Part shown: positions 27,043-34,256 of the stretch, piece after piece
Numbering within the stretch: position 1 is the first letter of the stretch
Layout: every line of letters starts with the position of its first letter
Assembly: GCA_030065825.1 (NCBI GenBank)
Contig: JASJCY010000064.1
Span: forward strand, 1 to 47,102
Origin: Nostocaceae cyanobacterium
GTDB taxonomy: Bacteria > Cyanobacteriota > Cyanobacteriia > Cyanobacteriales > Nostocaceae
DNA length: 47,102 nt
Reading direction: 5' to 3'
Program-made: the position numbers and the translations under genes
Notes under the pieces: generated by a model
What the model saw: only the letters and a program-made list of their open reading frames with translations
Told to the model about the DNA's origin: nothing
The model's database searches: none

Positions 27043-27082
27043 CACGGTACAAACAAATCCATACTTTCCTGTGGATTGTACC
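27043..27082 (+). other. Right attachment site (attR) of the coxA element
   Basis: Core TTTCCTGT at 27065-27072. Inner (element-side) arm CACGGTACAAAC at 27043-27054 and outer (gene-side) arm ATTGTACC at 27075-27082. Inner arms of the two sites are inverted copies matching at 11 of 12 positions; outer arms match at 7 of 8. Confidence 0.8.
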
Positions 27083-28469
27083 TAGTGCTATTGGGGGATT
27101 TGGTAACTATCTAGTACCACTAATGATTGGTGCTAGGGATATGGCATTCCCAAAGCTAAATGCGATCGCCTTTTGGTTAAACCCTCCCGCAGGTGCCCTA
27201 GTATTGGCTAGTTTCTTGTTTGGTGGTTCCCAATCGGGTTGGACAGCTTATCCCCCTTTAAGCGTGGTAACGGCTAACACAGCCCAAACCATGTGGATTC
27301 TTGCCATTGTCTTAGTGGGAACATCTTCCATTTTGGGTTCCTTGAACTTTGTGGTTACCATTTGGAAGATGAAAGTTCCTAGCATGAAATGGGATCAACT
27401 CCCCTTATTTTGCTGGGCAATTATGGCAACCTCTTTGTTAGCATTGGTTTCCACACCAGTGTTAGCAGCAGGTTTGGTACTGTTGTTGTTTGACATTAAC
27501 TTTGGTACTTCCTTCTTTAAGCCAGATGCAGGTGGTAACGTAGTTATCTATCAACACCTATTCTGGTTTTATTCCCACCCGGCAGTATATCTGATGATTC
27601 TGCCCATTTTCGGGATTATTTCCGAAGTTATACCAGTTCATGCCCGTAAACCCATTTTTGGTTATAAAGCGATCGCCTATTCCAGTTTGGCAATTTGTCT
27701 AGTGGGTTTATTCGTCTGGGTACACCACATGTTTACCAGCGGTACACCCGGTTGGATGCGGATGTTCTTCACCGTCTCTACCCTCATTGTTGCCGTACCC
27801 ACGGGGGTAAAAGTATTTAGCTGGGTTGCTACCCTCTGGGGTGGAAAAATCCGTTATACCAGCGCTATGCTGTTTGCTGTCGGTTTGTTGATGATGTTCG
27901 TCTTGGGTGGTATTGGTGGTGTTACTTTAGGAAATGCCCCCTTTGACGTTCACGTCCACGACACCTATTATGTAGTCGCACACTTCCATTACGTCTTGTT
28001 TGGTGGTTCCGTATTTGGTATTTATGCGGGAATTTACCACTGGTTCCCCAAAATGACCGGACGGATGCTAAATGAAACCTTGGGTAAGATTCACTTTGTC
28101 CTCACCTTCATCGGTACCAATCTTACTTTCCTACCCATGCACGAATTGGGTTTACAAGGAATGCCTCGACGGGTGGCAATGTACGACCCCCAATTTACAG
28201 CTTTGAATGAACTTTGTACCATTGGTGCATACATTTTGGGTATATCAGTGCTTCCCTTCGTGCTGAATATCCTTTGGAGTTGGGTTGGTGGTGCAAAAGC
28301 TGGTGATAATCCTTGGGATGCTTTGAGTCTGGAATGGACAACTGCTTCCCCACCTATGGTTGAAAATTGGGAAGAATTACCCATTGTTACTCACGGTCCC
28401 TATGAGTATGGGATGAATGGACGCAGTCCTCATCCAGAAGATGCTGCGGTGACTAAAGTGGGAGTTTAA
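27073..28469 (+). CDS. coxA: Cytochrome c oxidase subunit I, 3' segment (coxA interrupted)
   Basis: Remainder of CoxA, in frame from the right border: 465 residues starting WIVPSAIGGFGNYLVPL, then MIGARDMAFPKLNAIAFW. Present are the HPAVY motif (CuB histidine with the cross-linked Tyr), VHHMFTSG (the other two CuB histidines) and HDTYYVVAHFHYVLFGG (heme a3 and heme a histidines). About ten further membrane helices follow, and the C-terminus ends PHPEDAAVTKVGV. The ATG at 27123 could start a 448-residue fragment, but that lacks helices I and II and is not a functional unit. Fused to 15849-16128 it gives a normal 558-residue subunit. coxC follows after 118 bp. Confidence 0.93.
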
Positions 28470-28474
28470 CTAAA

Positions 28475-28539
28475 GAAACCGGGTTTATGCAAGAAAAATT
28501 AGGTTTGTTACTATCAACATTCACCAGAAACCCGGTTTC
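28475..28539. repeat. GAAACCGGGTTT hairpin repeat (coxA-coxC spacer)
   Basis: Arms GAAACCGGGTTT (28475-28486) and AAACCCGGTTTC (28528-28539). It starts six bases after the coxA stop codon. Confidence 0.8.
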
Positions 28540-28587
28540 TAAAAACCCCATAACAAAAAGAAAAGAAGATTTTCAGGTATCAAGAAT

Positions 28588-29178
28588 ATGGTGACGACAA
28601 CAACAGACGGTGGAGTTCATCACGAAGAACATCCAGATTTACGAGTGGTGGGATTGTTAACGTTTTTGGTTTCAGAATCGTTAATGTTTGGGGGATTTTT
28701 CGCGACTTATTTATTTTTTCGTGCCCAAAATTCTGTCTGGCCTCCGGAAGGTACTGAGGTAGAATTACTAGTACCTGCTATTAATACAGTAATTCTGGTT
28801 TCTAGCAGTTTTGTGATTCACCTTGGCGATAAGGCAATTAAAAATAATGATGTCAGGGGAATGCGCAAATGGTATATCAGAACTGCCATTATGGGGGCAA
28901 TTTTCCTACTTGGTCAGGTGTATGAATACATGACCTTGGGATATGGTTTGACGACTAATGTTTTTGCCAATTGCTTTTATTTAATGACAGGTTTCCATGG
29001 TTTACACGTATTTGTAGGACTGTTATTAATTTTAGGAGTATTGTGGCGTTCTCGTCGTCCCGGTCACTATTCTGCTAGTAAACATATTGGTATTGAAATG
29101 GCAGAAATATACTGGCACTTTGTGGATATTATCTGGATTATTCTTTTCACCCTCATCTACATTCTCACCCTTTTTTAA
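28588..29178 (+). CDS. coxC: Cytochrome c oxidase subunit III
   Basis: Subunit III of 196 residues with five membrane helices, the short form used by many bacteria. Visible landmarks are RVVGLLTFLVSESLMFGGFFATYLFFR, the FYLMTGFHGLHVFVGL helix with conserved HGLHV, and the C-terminal MAEIYWHFVDIIWIILFTLIY. It completes coxB-coxA-coxC. Subunit III stabilises subunit I and supports proton uptake but has no redox centre. The spacer to coxA contains a hairpin repeat, and a 40-bp tandem repeat follows the stop codon. Confidence 0.92.
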   Translation: MVTTTTDGGVHHEEHPDLRVVGLLTFLVSESLMFGGFFATYLFFRAQNSVWPPEGTEVELLVPAINTVILVSSSFVIHLGDKAIKNNDVRGMRKWYIRTAIMGAIFLLGQVYEYMTLGYGLTTNVFANCFYLMTGFHGLHVFVGLLLILGVLWRSRRPGHYSASKHIGIEMAEIYWHFVDIIWIILFTLIYILTLF

Positions 29179-29184
29179 AACACT

Positions 29185-29291
29185 GTAGGGGCGCAATGCT
29201 TGCGCCCAGTGCAATGTTTTTGCCGTAGGGGCGCAATGCTTGCGCCCAGTGCAATGTTTGTGCCGTAGGGGCGCAATGTTTGCGCCCAGAG
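29185..29291. repeat. Three 40-bp tandem repeats after coxC
   Basis: GTAGGGGCGCAATGCTTGCG recurs at 29185, 29225 and 29265. Each unit has a GGGCGCAA/TTGCGCCC stem and a shared GTGCAATGTTT linker. It resembles the motif of the 7617-7917 minisatellite. It lies between coxC and the TPR-like gene and could serve as a processing or termination element. Confidence 0.85.
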
Positions 29292-29337
29292 TTACCAATT
29301 TTTAATTTTTAATTTTTAATTATTTTGGGAGATTTTT

Positions 29338-29829
29338 ATGCAAATAGATACAGAAAATTTTTCTTGGTTTCAGGTGCCCGACGAAGTCAAAAAGTTATTG
29401 ATACTAGCTGCATCAAACTGGGAAAACACCTCTGAATCTGAGAAATATATTAACTTGGCACTCACGAAAGCTGAAAATAATACAGATATTTTAGTAGCAG
29501 CTTATAGATACTTTTATTACAAAAATAATTATATAATGGCACTGAAAGCAGCCAGAACATTAATAGATAAAATTAAAGAAGCAGATAAGTTGCCTGGTGA
29601 TTGGGAGCAATTAAAACCGATATTACTTAATCGGAAACAAGAACCCAGCATCAGACTATATTTGAATGCTTATGCAGCCTCTGGCTTAGTGTTGGCAAAG
29701 TTAGGACAATTAGACCAAGCCCAAGAAATATGTACTCAAATTAAGGAGATTGATGATACAAATGAGTTTCAAAGTGCAGGAATATTACTTGATATTTTGA
29801 CAAAACCTAGTGACGAAGATGAAGACTGA
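29338..29829 (+). CDS. TPR-like protein of the heterocyst cox2 region
   Basis: Soluble, all-helical protein of 163 residues. Helix pairs such as AASNWENTSESEKYINLALTKAENNTDILVAAYRYFYYKNNYIMALKAARTLIDKIKE look like tetratricopeptide-type repeats, so a protein-binding role is plausible. The C-terminus is acidic (PSDEDED). GGGAG upstream of the ATG is a good ribosome site. It is the first of three co-directional genes after coxC (TPR, cupin, ArsC-like), an order I recall for genes following cox2 in Anabaena. Function unknown; likely heterocyst-related by position. Confidence 0.65.
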   Translation: MQIDTENFSWFQVPDEVKKLLILAASNWENTSESEKYINLALTKAENNTDILVAAYRYFYYKNNYIMALKAARTLIDKIKEADKLPGDWEQLKPILLNRKQEPSIRLYLNAYAASGLVLAKLGQLDQAQEICTQIKEIDDTNEFQSAGILLDILTKPSDEDED

Positions 29830-29892
29830 TAAAGCAAACAATCTTACTGTTGATACATAGGATAATTGGCAGATGATTATTTTTTATAGATT

Positions 29893-30504
29893 ATGAAAGG
29901 AAGGGATTGGCTTGTAACAGGAGATGGAATATACGAAGCCTGTAAATCCGTAAAAGTATGGGATTTATTACGAGAAAATTATCGCTTTTATCGCTTCCTT
30001 ACGGAAGTAGAAACTGCTCTCAATAATGTTGAAGATGAAACTGTTCGTCTTCCAGAATTGCGGATGTTAGTCAGGCGATTGATTGTGAATTCTTATTGGT
30101 TGCAAATTCAACATAAAGAACCTTGTCCCCAAACAGGAGTATCTGTTTTAATGCTTTATGAGGAATTAGGTTTTCCCTTTACAGTGCAAACAGTAACATT
30201 TGCACCAGGAGTTACATCACCAATTCACAATCACGGAACTTGGGGAGTCGTTGCTATCTTAAAAGGTCAGGAAAAAAATACTTTTTGGCAAAGACATCCT
30301 AATGCTCAATTTGAGGATAAAATTGAACGCACTGGTGAATTAACCCTATTTTCAGGAGATATTATTAGTTTTACTCCAGATGCTATTCATAGTGTAGAAG
30401 CCATAAGTAATGAACCAACTGTTACTTTTAATATTTATGGCGAAACTCGAATGCGGGAAAGATTTGAATTTGACCCAATTACACATAAAGCAAAAAATTT
30501 TTGA
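29893..30504 (+). CDS. Cupin, cysteine-dioxygenase-like
   Basis: Protein of 203 residues with a cupin core. Metal ligands can be read as H112 and H114 (PIHNHGTWGVV) and H166 (PDAIHSVEA), with the 2 and 52 residue spacings seen in thiol dioxygenases of the cysteine dioxygenase family. A tyrosine at 182 (FNIYGETR) is close to the position of the catalytic Tyr. It would add O2 to a thiol using Fe(II); the substrate is not known. Near an oxygen-consuming oxidase and nitrogenase genes it might scavenge oxygen or handle sulfur, but that is inference. It starts 63 bp after the TPR gene and may share its transcript. Confidence 0.75.
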   Translation: MKGRDWLVTGDGIYEACKSVKVWDLLRENYRFYRFLTEVETALNNVEDETVRLPELRMLVRRLIVNSYWLQIQHKEPCPQTGVSVLMLYEELGFPFTVQTVTFAPGVTSPIHNHGTWGVVAILKGQEKNTFWQRHPNAQFEDKIERTGELTLFSGDIISFTPDAIHSVEAISNEPTVTFNIYGETRMRERFEFDPITHKAKNF

Positions 30505-30507
30505 ATT

Positions 30508-30541
30508 GGGAATTGGTAATTGGTAATTGGTAATTGGTAAT
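30508..30541. repeat. GGTAATT heptamer STRR array
   Basis: Four to five head-to-tail GGTAATT-type heptamers directly after the cupin stop codon. Confidence 0.8.
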
Positions 30542-30606
30542 CGAAAACACAATAATTATCCTATCAATTTTCGATAGAAATAATTAATTATTAAGGAGAG
30601 AATGTA

Positions 30607-31068
30607 ATGGCGAGAGTAATTTTTTATGAAAAACCGGGCTGTAAAAATAATACTAAACAAAAAACTTTGTTAACAGCCTCAGGTCATGAAGTAGTTGCAT
30701 TTAATCTACTAAAAGAACCTTGGACTGTTGAACGTTTGCGTTCCTTTTTTGGCAATCGTCCGACAAAGGAATGGTTTAACGCTGCAGCCCCTAGGGTAAA
30801 ATCTGGAGAAGTAGTACCCGAAAAAGTCGATCCCCAAAAGGCTTTGGTGTTAATGCTTGAAGATCCCCTGTTAATTCGTCGTCCTTTGATAGAAGTGGGC
30901 GATCGCCGTGAGGTGGGTTTTGATGCTGAAAAAATTGATGCTTGGATTGGTTTAAAACCCAAAGATGCAACCCTGAAGGAAATCAGTGAAACCCTGATGA
31001 ATCAAGATTTACAAACTTGTTCCCACAATCACGAACATAAACATGAACAAGGTAAATGTAATCACTAA
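30607..31068 (+). CDS. ArsC/Spx-like nitrogenase-associated protein
   Basis: Thioredoxin-fold protein of 153 residues related to arsenate reductase ArsC and the family annotated as nitrogenase-associated. It has a single N-terminal cysteine (C12 in EKPGCKNNTKQ) rather than a CxxC pair, the ArsC-type DPLLIRRPLIEVGDRREVGFD segment, and lacks clear ArsC arsenate chemistry. The C-terminus is unusual: CSHNHEHKHEQGKCNH, a His/Cys-rich tail that could bind a metal. Members of this family are commonly encoded near nif genes, which fits the cnfR-fdxB-cox2 setting. The exact role is not established. Confidence 0.82.
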   Translation: MARVIFYEKPGCKNNTKQKTLLTASGHEVVAFNLLKEPWTVERLRSFFGNRPTKEWFNAAAPRVKSGEVVPEKVDPQKALVLMLEDPLLIRRPLIEVGDRREVGFDAEKIDAWIGLKPKDATLKEISETLMNQDLQTCSHNHEHKHEQGKCNH

Positions 31069-31089
31069 GTATCAAAATTAAGACGGTTA

Positions 31090-31153
31090 GGGATGCTCAT
31101 CCCACTCATACTGTATTAGATGTAAAATTAGGATGGGCAGGGATGCCCATCCC
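31090..31153. terminator. Twin hairpins between convergent genes
   Basis: GGGATGCTCATCCC (31090-31103) and GGATGGGCA/TGCCCATCC (31131-31152) are strong stems in the 99-bp gap between convergent genes, consistent with bidirectional termination. There is no U-run. Confidence 0.55.
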
Positions 31154-31167
31154 ACTGTTAAGGATAC

Positions 31168-31902
31168 TTATTCCTCCTCCCGTAAGGATAACGAGGTTTT
31201 CTTAATCTCCTCCTGTAGCCAATTTTCAAACAGAGAATTGAGTATTTTGTGACGCATTGACTCGTCTAATTGAGATGGAATCAATTTTTCTAACCGCAGA
31301 ATCACCACCCATTCTCCCAACTTGGTTGGTGGCATTAATTTTCCCGGTTGTGCAGTGGCAAGTATTTTTGCTAACATCGGATTGGGTGTACCCAGTTCTA
31401 CTGGACCAATTAGTCCTCCAGTTTGAGCTTCTGGTCCAAGGGAGTATTCTTTAGCACAATCGGCAAATGATTCTTCTCCTCCGTTGATGCGAAAAAACAG
31501 TTCTTGGGCAATCTCCATACTTTGAGTGCGAATTAGGGAATAAATCACCTTATCAAAGCGTAATTTATTACTTAAGAAATATGAATCAACTTGACTTCCA
31601 AAAGTTAATTGCTTAAATTTGTCTATTTTCAGTTCTGAGGTTGCTGATGCTTCTAACTGTTCTGGAGTCATGCCATATAGCTGTAAAAAGGCTGTATACT
31701 GTTCTGGAGAGTTCAGGTGGTTTTTCTGGTAAAACTGCTTAATTGCATTTTCCTTTTCTTGTGCTGTTAGTTCTATTTCCTTAATCGCATCATCTAGGAT
31801 CAAGCGACGACATAACTGCGGTAGCATCTGATAACCTGCCAGCAGAGGAATAATTTCTGTGGAACTAATCCTACGACCAGCAATTTGTATTTCTTGAGAC
31901 AT
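31168..31902 (-). CDS. Parvulin-type (PpiC) peptidyl-prolyl isomerase
   Basis: Protein of 244 residues: an N-terminal helical SurA-like region (about 1-110) followed by a rotamase domain (about 120-215) with FADCAKEYSLGPEAQTGGLIGPVELGTPNPMLAKILATAQPGKLMPPTKLGEWVVILRLEK. No signal peptide is seen, so it is probably cytoplasmic or exported by another route. Similar cyanobacterial proteins occur near type I secretion genes, and the nif accessory protein NifM also belongs to this fold; position beside the heterocyst block makes a NifM-like role conceivable but unproven. It is convergent with the ArsC-like gene. Confidence 0.82.
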   Translation of the reverse strand: MSQEIQIAGRRISSTEIIPLLAGYQMLPQLCRRLILDDAIKEIELTAQEKENAIKQFYQKNHLNSPEQYTAFLQLYGMTPEQLEASATSELKIDKFKQLTFGSQVDSYFLSNKLRFDKVIYSLIRTQSMEIAQELFFRINGGEESFADCAKEYSLGPEAQTGGLIGPVELGTPNPMLAKILATAQPGKLMPPTKLGEWVVILRLEKLIPSQLDESMRHKILNSLFENWLQEEIKKTSLSLREEE

Positions 31903-32202
31903 AATATGTACGTGTATATATCGTTGTCAAATGGAACTCTCTGTATTTATGAACAGTATGAGATTTAGAAGATGGCATTATAGGTGGTAATCACTTCCTG
32001 TAAAATGAATAATTACTTACTAATTGCAAATATCACAACCTTGAGTTTACGCAAATTCCATTATTTTTTTATATATACAAGTAACTATAGCAACAAACAA
32101 TACAGATGTAATTATGATTATGCCCATAAAAATACTGACATTATTATAATGTCAGTTGCCTATTCCCTATTCCCTGTTGCCTTTCCTAACCGGAGTGTGT
32201 AT
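31903..32202. other. 300-bp spacer, nothing recognised
   Basis: AT-rich DNA holding the PpiC promoter side and the 3' end of the porin gene. A short CTATTCCCTATTCCCTGTTGCC heptamer-like run lies near 32160. The plus-strand frame 31984-32226 has no resemblance. Confidence 0.5.
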
Positions 32203-33804
32203 TTAGAAGCTAAAAGTGGTTCTTAATGCCCCAATTACCACATCGTCATTATCATTATTATGGTCTGGGGCTGTCAACCAGATGACTCCTGGGGTAATAG
32301 TGATATTGTCGGTGATTTTATACTCGTAAAAGGCTTCGATGTGAAATGAAGTATCTTCGTCGTCGTCAATTTGATTAATACTGGAATCTGTTACCTTTGG
32401 TTCCATACCGAATATAAATCCAGCTAAGTTGCCTTCTTTACCTAAGTCTGGAAAACCGAGAGTGACTGCCCAGTTCCAAATATCAACGTTTCCCCGGTCA
32501 ATGACTCCATCTCTGGTAGATAAACTACGGGCATTAGTGTAGCCTACCCAACCACCCAATACAATGTTTTTACTCAGTTGAAATGAGGCTTGCACACCGT
32601 AGGAATTGCTAGAGGTGGGGACTGAGATTTCTTCGTCACTGTCTGTGAGATTTTGAACAGTTCTCCCCAGAAATGAACTGAGATTTGCCCGATTACTACC
32701 AGCACCCAATTCCTGATTGTAAGCATTGATATAGGTTAACCCAACGGTAAAGCGATCACTCGGTTTGATGGTTAACTGCGCTAGAGCACCATAAGGTCCG
32801 TTAAATAAACCGTTACCGTCGGACGCATCATTGGCTGAACTTGCCAAATATCCCAAACTCAACGACAATGTATCACCAAACTCTTGGGTAATTCCTAAAC
32901 CAGCACCATCCATCTGAAAATAAATCGGGTTGCGGGTGCCAAAGGTAGACAATGCTCCAGATCCACCATCCCCATCAAATAGATTCACTGTATCTGTAAG
33001 GTCATCTGCCGCACCAGCATTAGCGATCGCCACTACCCTTGTCTTAGGGGTAAGGGGAAATTCGTAAAACAGGGCATCAATGACTGCACTTGTATCACCA
33101 TCCTCACCAGCAAAGAACAAACTACCCTCTGGGGTGCCAATGTCTGGACTGAGAATATTGTTAGCCTGAATTCTGGTGAATAGAGTATCTTTACCAGTGA
33201 AGCTAGTGACAAATTCTAATCGTGCCCTTGCCCCAAAAGTGGTATTTTTATCTGTAATCTCTTCGCCATTGACGCTATCTCCTCCCAAGACATCGGTAAC
33301 TGCCGCTACTACTTCTCCTTGTAATTTAGTTGTGGTAGAAAATTGATTGGCTTCTAACTCGGCAGTGCGTGCTTCTAGGGTATCCACACGACCCCGTAGT
33401 GTTGCCAATTCTGCTGCAAATTCCTCCTGTAACCTTTGCAGAGTAGCTAAATCTTCCCTGGTAACCAAATCTACGGTAGCGGTTGCAATTAACTCGTTAA
33501 CCCGTTCTAAACAAGCATTTAAACCAGCTGCAAACTCATAGCGCGTCATTGCCCGATTCCCACGATAGGTGCCGTTAGGATATCCGGCAATACAACCATA
33601 GCGTTCTACTAAGGATTGCAAAGCTTGGAATGCCCAATCTGTAGGCTGTACGTCCGATAGTTGCGATACGGAAGTGACTTGTTCTAAATTCTGTTCTTGG
33701 TTGAGATTTGCAACTTTTGTCTGTGCAAATACCGTCCCCCCAAAAAATAACATTGCCCCCAAAACCGTTGGACTAGCTAATAGCGATCGCCATACAGTTT
33801 TCAT
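32203..33804 (-). CDS. SLH-domain outer-membrane porin (OprB-type, iron-uptake porin family)
   Basis: Outer-membrane beta-barrel of 533 residues from the chosen start. A signal peptide (MKTVWRSLLASPTVLGAMLFFGG...) is followed by one SLH domain (DVQPTDWAFQALQSLVERYGCIAGYPNGTYRGNRAMTRYEFAAGLNACLERV), which ties the porin to the cell wall. Next comes a coiled coil (REDLATLQRLQEEFAAELATLRGRVDTLEARTAEL) and a C-terminal barrel ending in the usual aromatic residue (GALRTTFSF). The ATG at 33804 is preceded by GAGGG and starts right at the signal peptide; the longer frame to 33879 would add 25 hydrophilic residues. Cyanobacterial members are called iron uptake porins. It sits near a zinc-uptake cluster, so metal or solute diffusion is plausible. 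Confidence 0.88.
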   Translation of the reverse strand: MKTVWRSLLASPTVLGAMLFFGGTVFAQTKVANLNQEQNLEQVTSVSQLSDVQPTDWAFQALQSLVERYGCIAGYPNGTYRGNRAMTRYEFAAGLNACLERVNELIATATVDLVTREDLATLQRLQEEFAAELATLRGRVDTLEARTAELEANQFSTTTKLQGEVVAAVTDVLGGDSVNGEEITDKNTTFGARARLEFVTSFTGKDTLFTRIQANNILSPDIGTPEGSLFFAGEDGDTSAVIDALFYEFPLTPKTRVVAIANAGAADDLTDTVNLFDGDGGSGALSTFGTRNPIYFQMDGAGLGITQEFGDTLSLSLGYLASSANDASDGNGLFNGPYGALAQLTIKPSDRFTVGLTYINAYNQELGAGSNRANLSSFLGRTVQNLTDSDEEISVPTSSNSYGVQASFQLSKNIVLGGWVGYTNARSLSTRDGVIDRGNVDIWNWAVTLGFPDLGKEGNLAGFIFGMEPKVTDSSINQIDDDEDTSFHIEAFYEYKITDNITITPGVIWLTAPDHNNDNDDVVIGALRTTFSF

Positions 33805-33961
33805 TGTTTCCCTCACACTTGATAGGTTGCACCTCTGTTTCATTCCGATAACAGTAGATTTATTAATAAATTTTCTCAATTTTTACTATATAGGTAATAC
33901 CCAGGTAAAAAGCAAGTATATTTCCCACAAATCTATTTTTCATAATTAGGACTTACGCAAA

Positions 33962-34026
33962 GAAACCGGGTTTCTACGATAAATCGTTGGTTTGAGTAAT
34001 AGATATTTACGAAAAAACCCGGTTTC
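33962..34026. repeat. GAAACCGGGTTT hairpin repeat (porin-znuA spacer)
   Basis: Arms GAAACCGGGTTTC and AAACCCGGTTTC about 40 nt apart, flanked by a short inverted repeat GGACTTACGCA / TGCGTAAGTCC (33950-33960 and 34038-34048), which suggests a bounded mobile unit. Confidence 0.8.
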
Positions 34027-34153
34027 TGGCTTCAGGTGCGTAAGTCCTGATAATATTTAAGTTCTTTTTAAGAATATTGGTATTGACTACTTATTAAAAA
34101 TAATTATTAATTGTTTTGATTGTTACAGATGAACTCGGAATTATAAAAATAAA

Positions 34154-34174
34154 TGAGAATGAGACTTATTCTTA
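34154..34174 (+). promoter_or_regulatory. Possible Zur/Fur-type operator upstream of znuA
   Basis: TGAGAATGAGACTTATTCTTA contains the inverted arms AGAAT/ATTCT around GAGACTT, about 85 bp upstream of the znuA start. This resembles cyanobacterial Zur or Fur boxes and would fit zinc-repressed expression. Assignment is by eye only. Confidence 0.4.
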
Positions 34175-34256
34175 TAATATGAGGTAAAATAATTGTCATT
34201 GTCAAGAAAAATGTTGACTAAAACAGAGCCAAAATCCTTTTGCGGGAGAGAAAACT

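Larger units (their letters stand above)
16123..27066 (+). mobile_element. 10,944-bp excision (interruption) element inside coxA
   Basis: DNA between the two TTTCCTGT repeats, drawn here from the inferred crossover point. It carries a large serine recombinase near the left end, a candidate 58-codon antisense frame, the 8.5-kb RTX gene and a small inverted-repeat element near the right end. Removing it leaves one TTTCCTGT and an intact coxA; the excised circle would carry a ~48-bp dyad. Site-specific elements that interrupt genes needed only in heterocysts (nifD, fdxN, hupL) are established in this group, with XisF-type serine recombinases serving fdxN. I have a vague memory of coxA among interrupted genes in genome surveys but cannot confirm it. 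Confidence 0.93.
33805..34256. promoter_or_regulatory. Divergent region porin / znuA
   Basis: Promoter region for both genes. It includes a hairpin repeat at 33962-34026 and a metal-regulator-like dyad at 34154-34174. The remaining sequence is AT-rich with no other recognisable feature. Confidence 0.5.

Noticed and set aside
27123-28469. Separate 448-residue CoxA gene starting at ATG 27123
   Set aside because: It would lack helices I and II and the heme-a ligand in helix II; coding similarity continues upstream to the border at 27073.
31984-32226. 80-codon plus-strand frame
   Set aside because: Overlaps the porin 3' end and AT-rich spacer; no ribosome site or family features.
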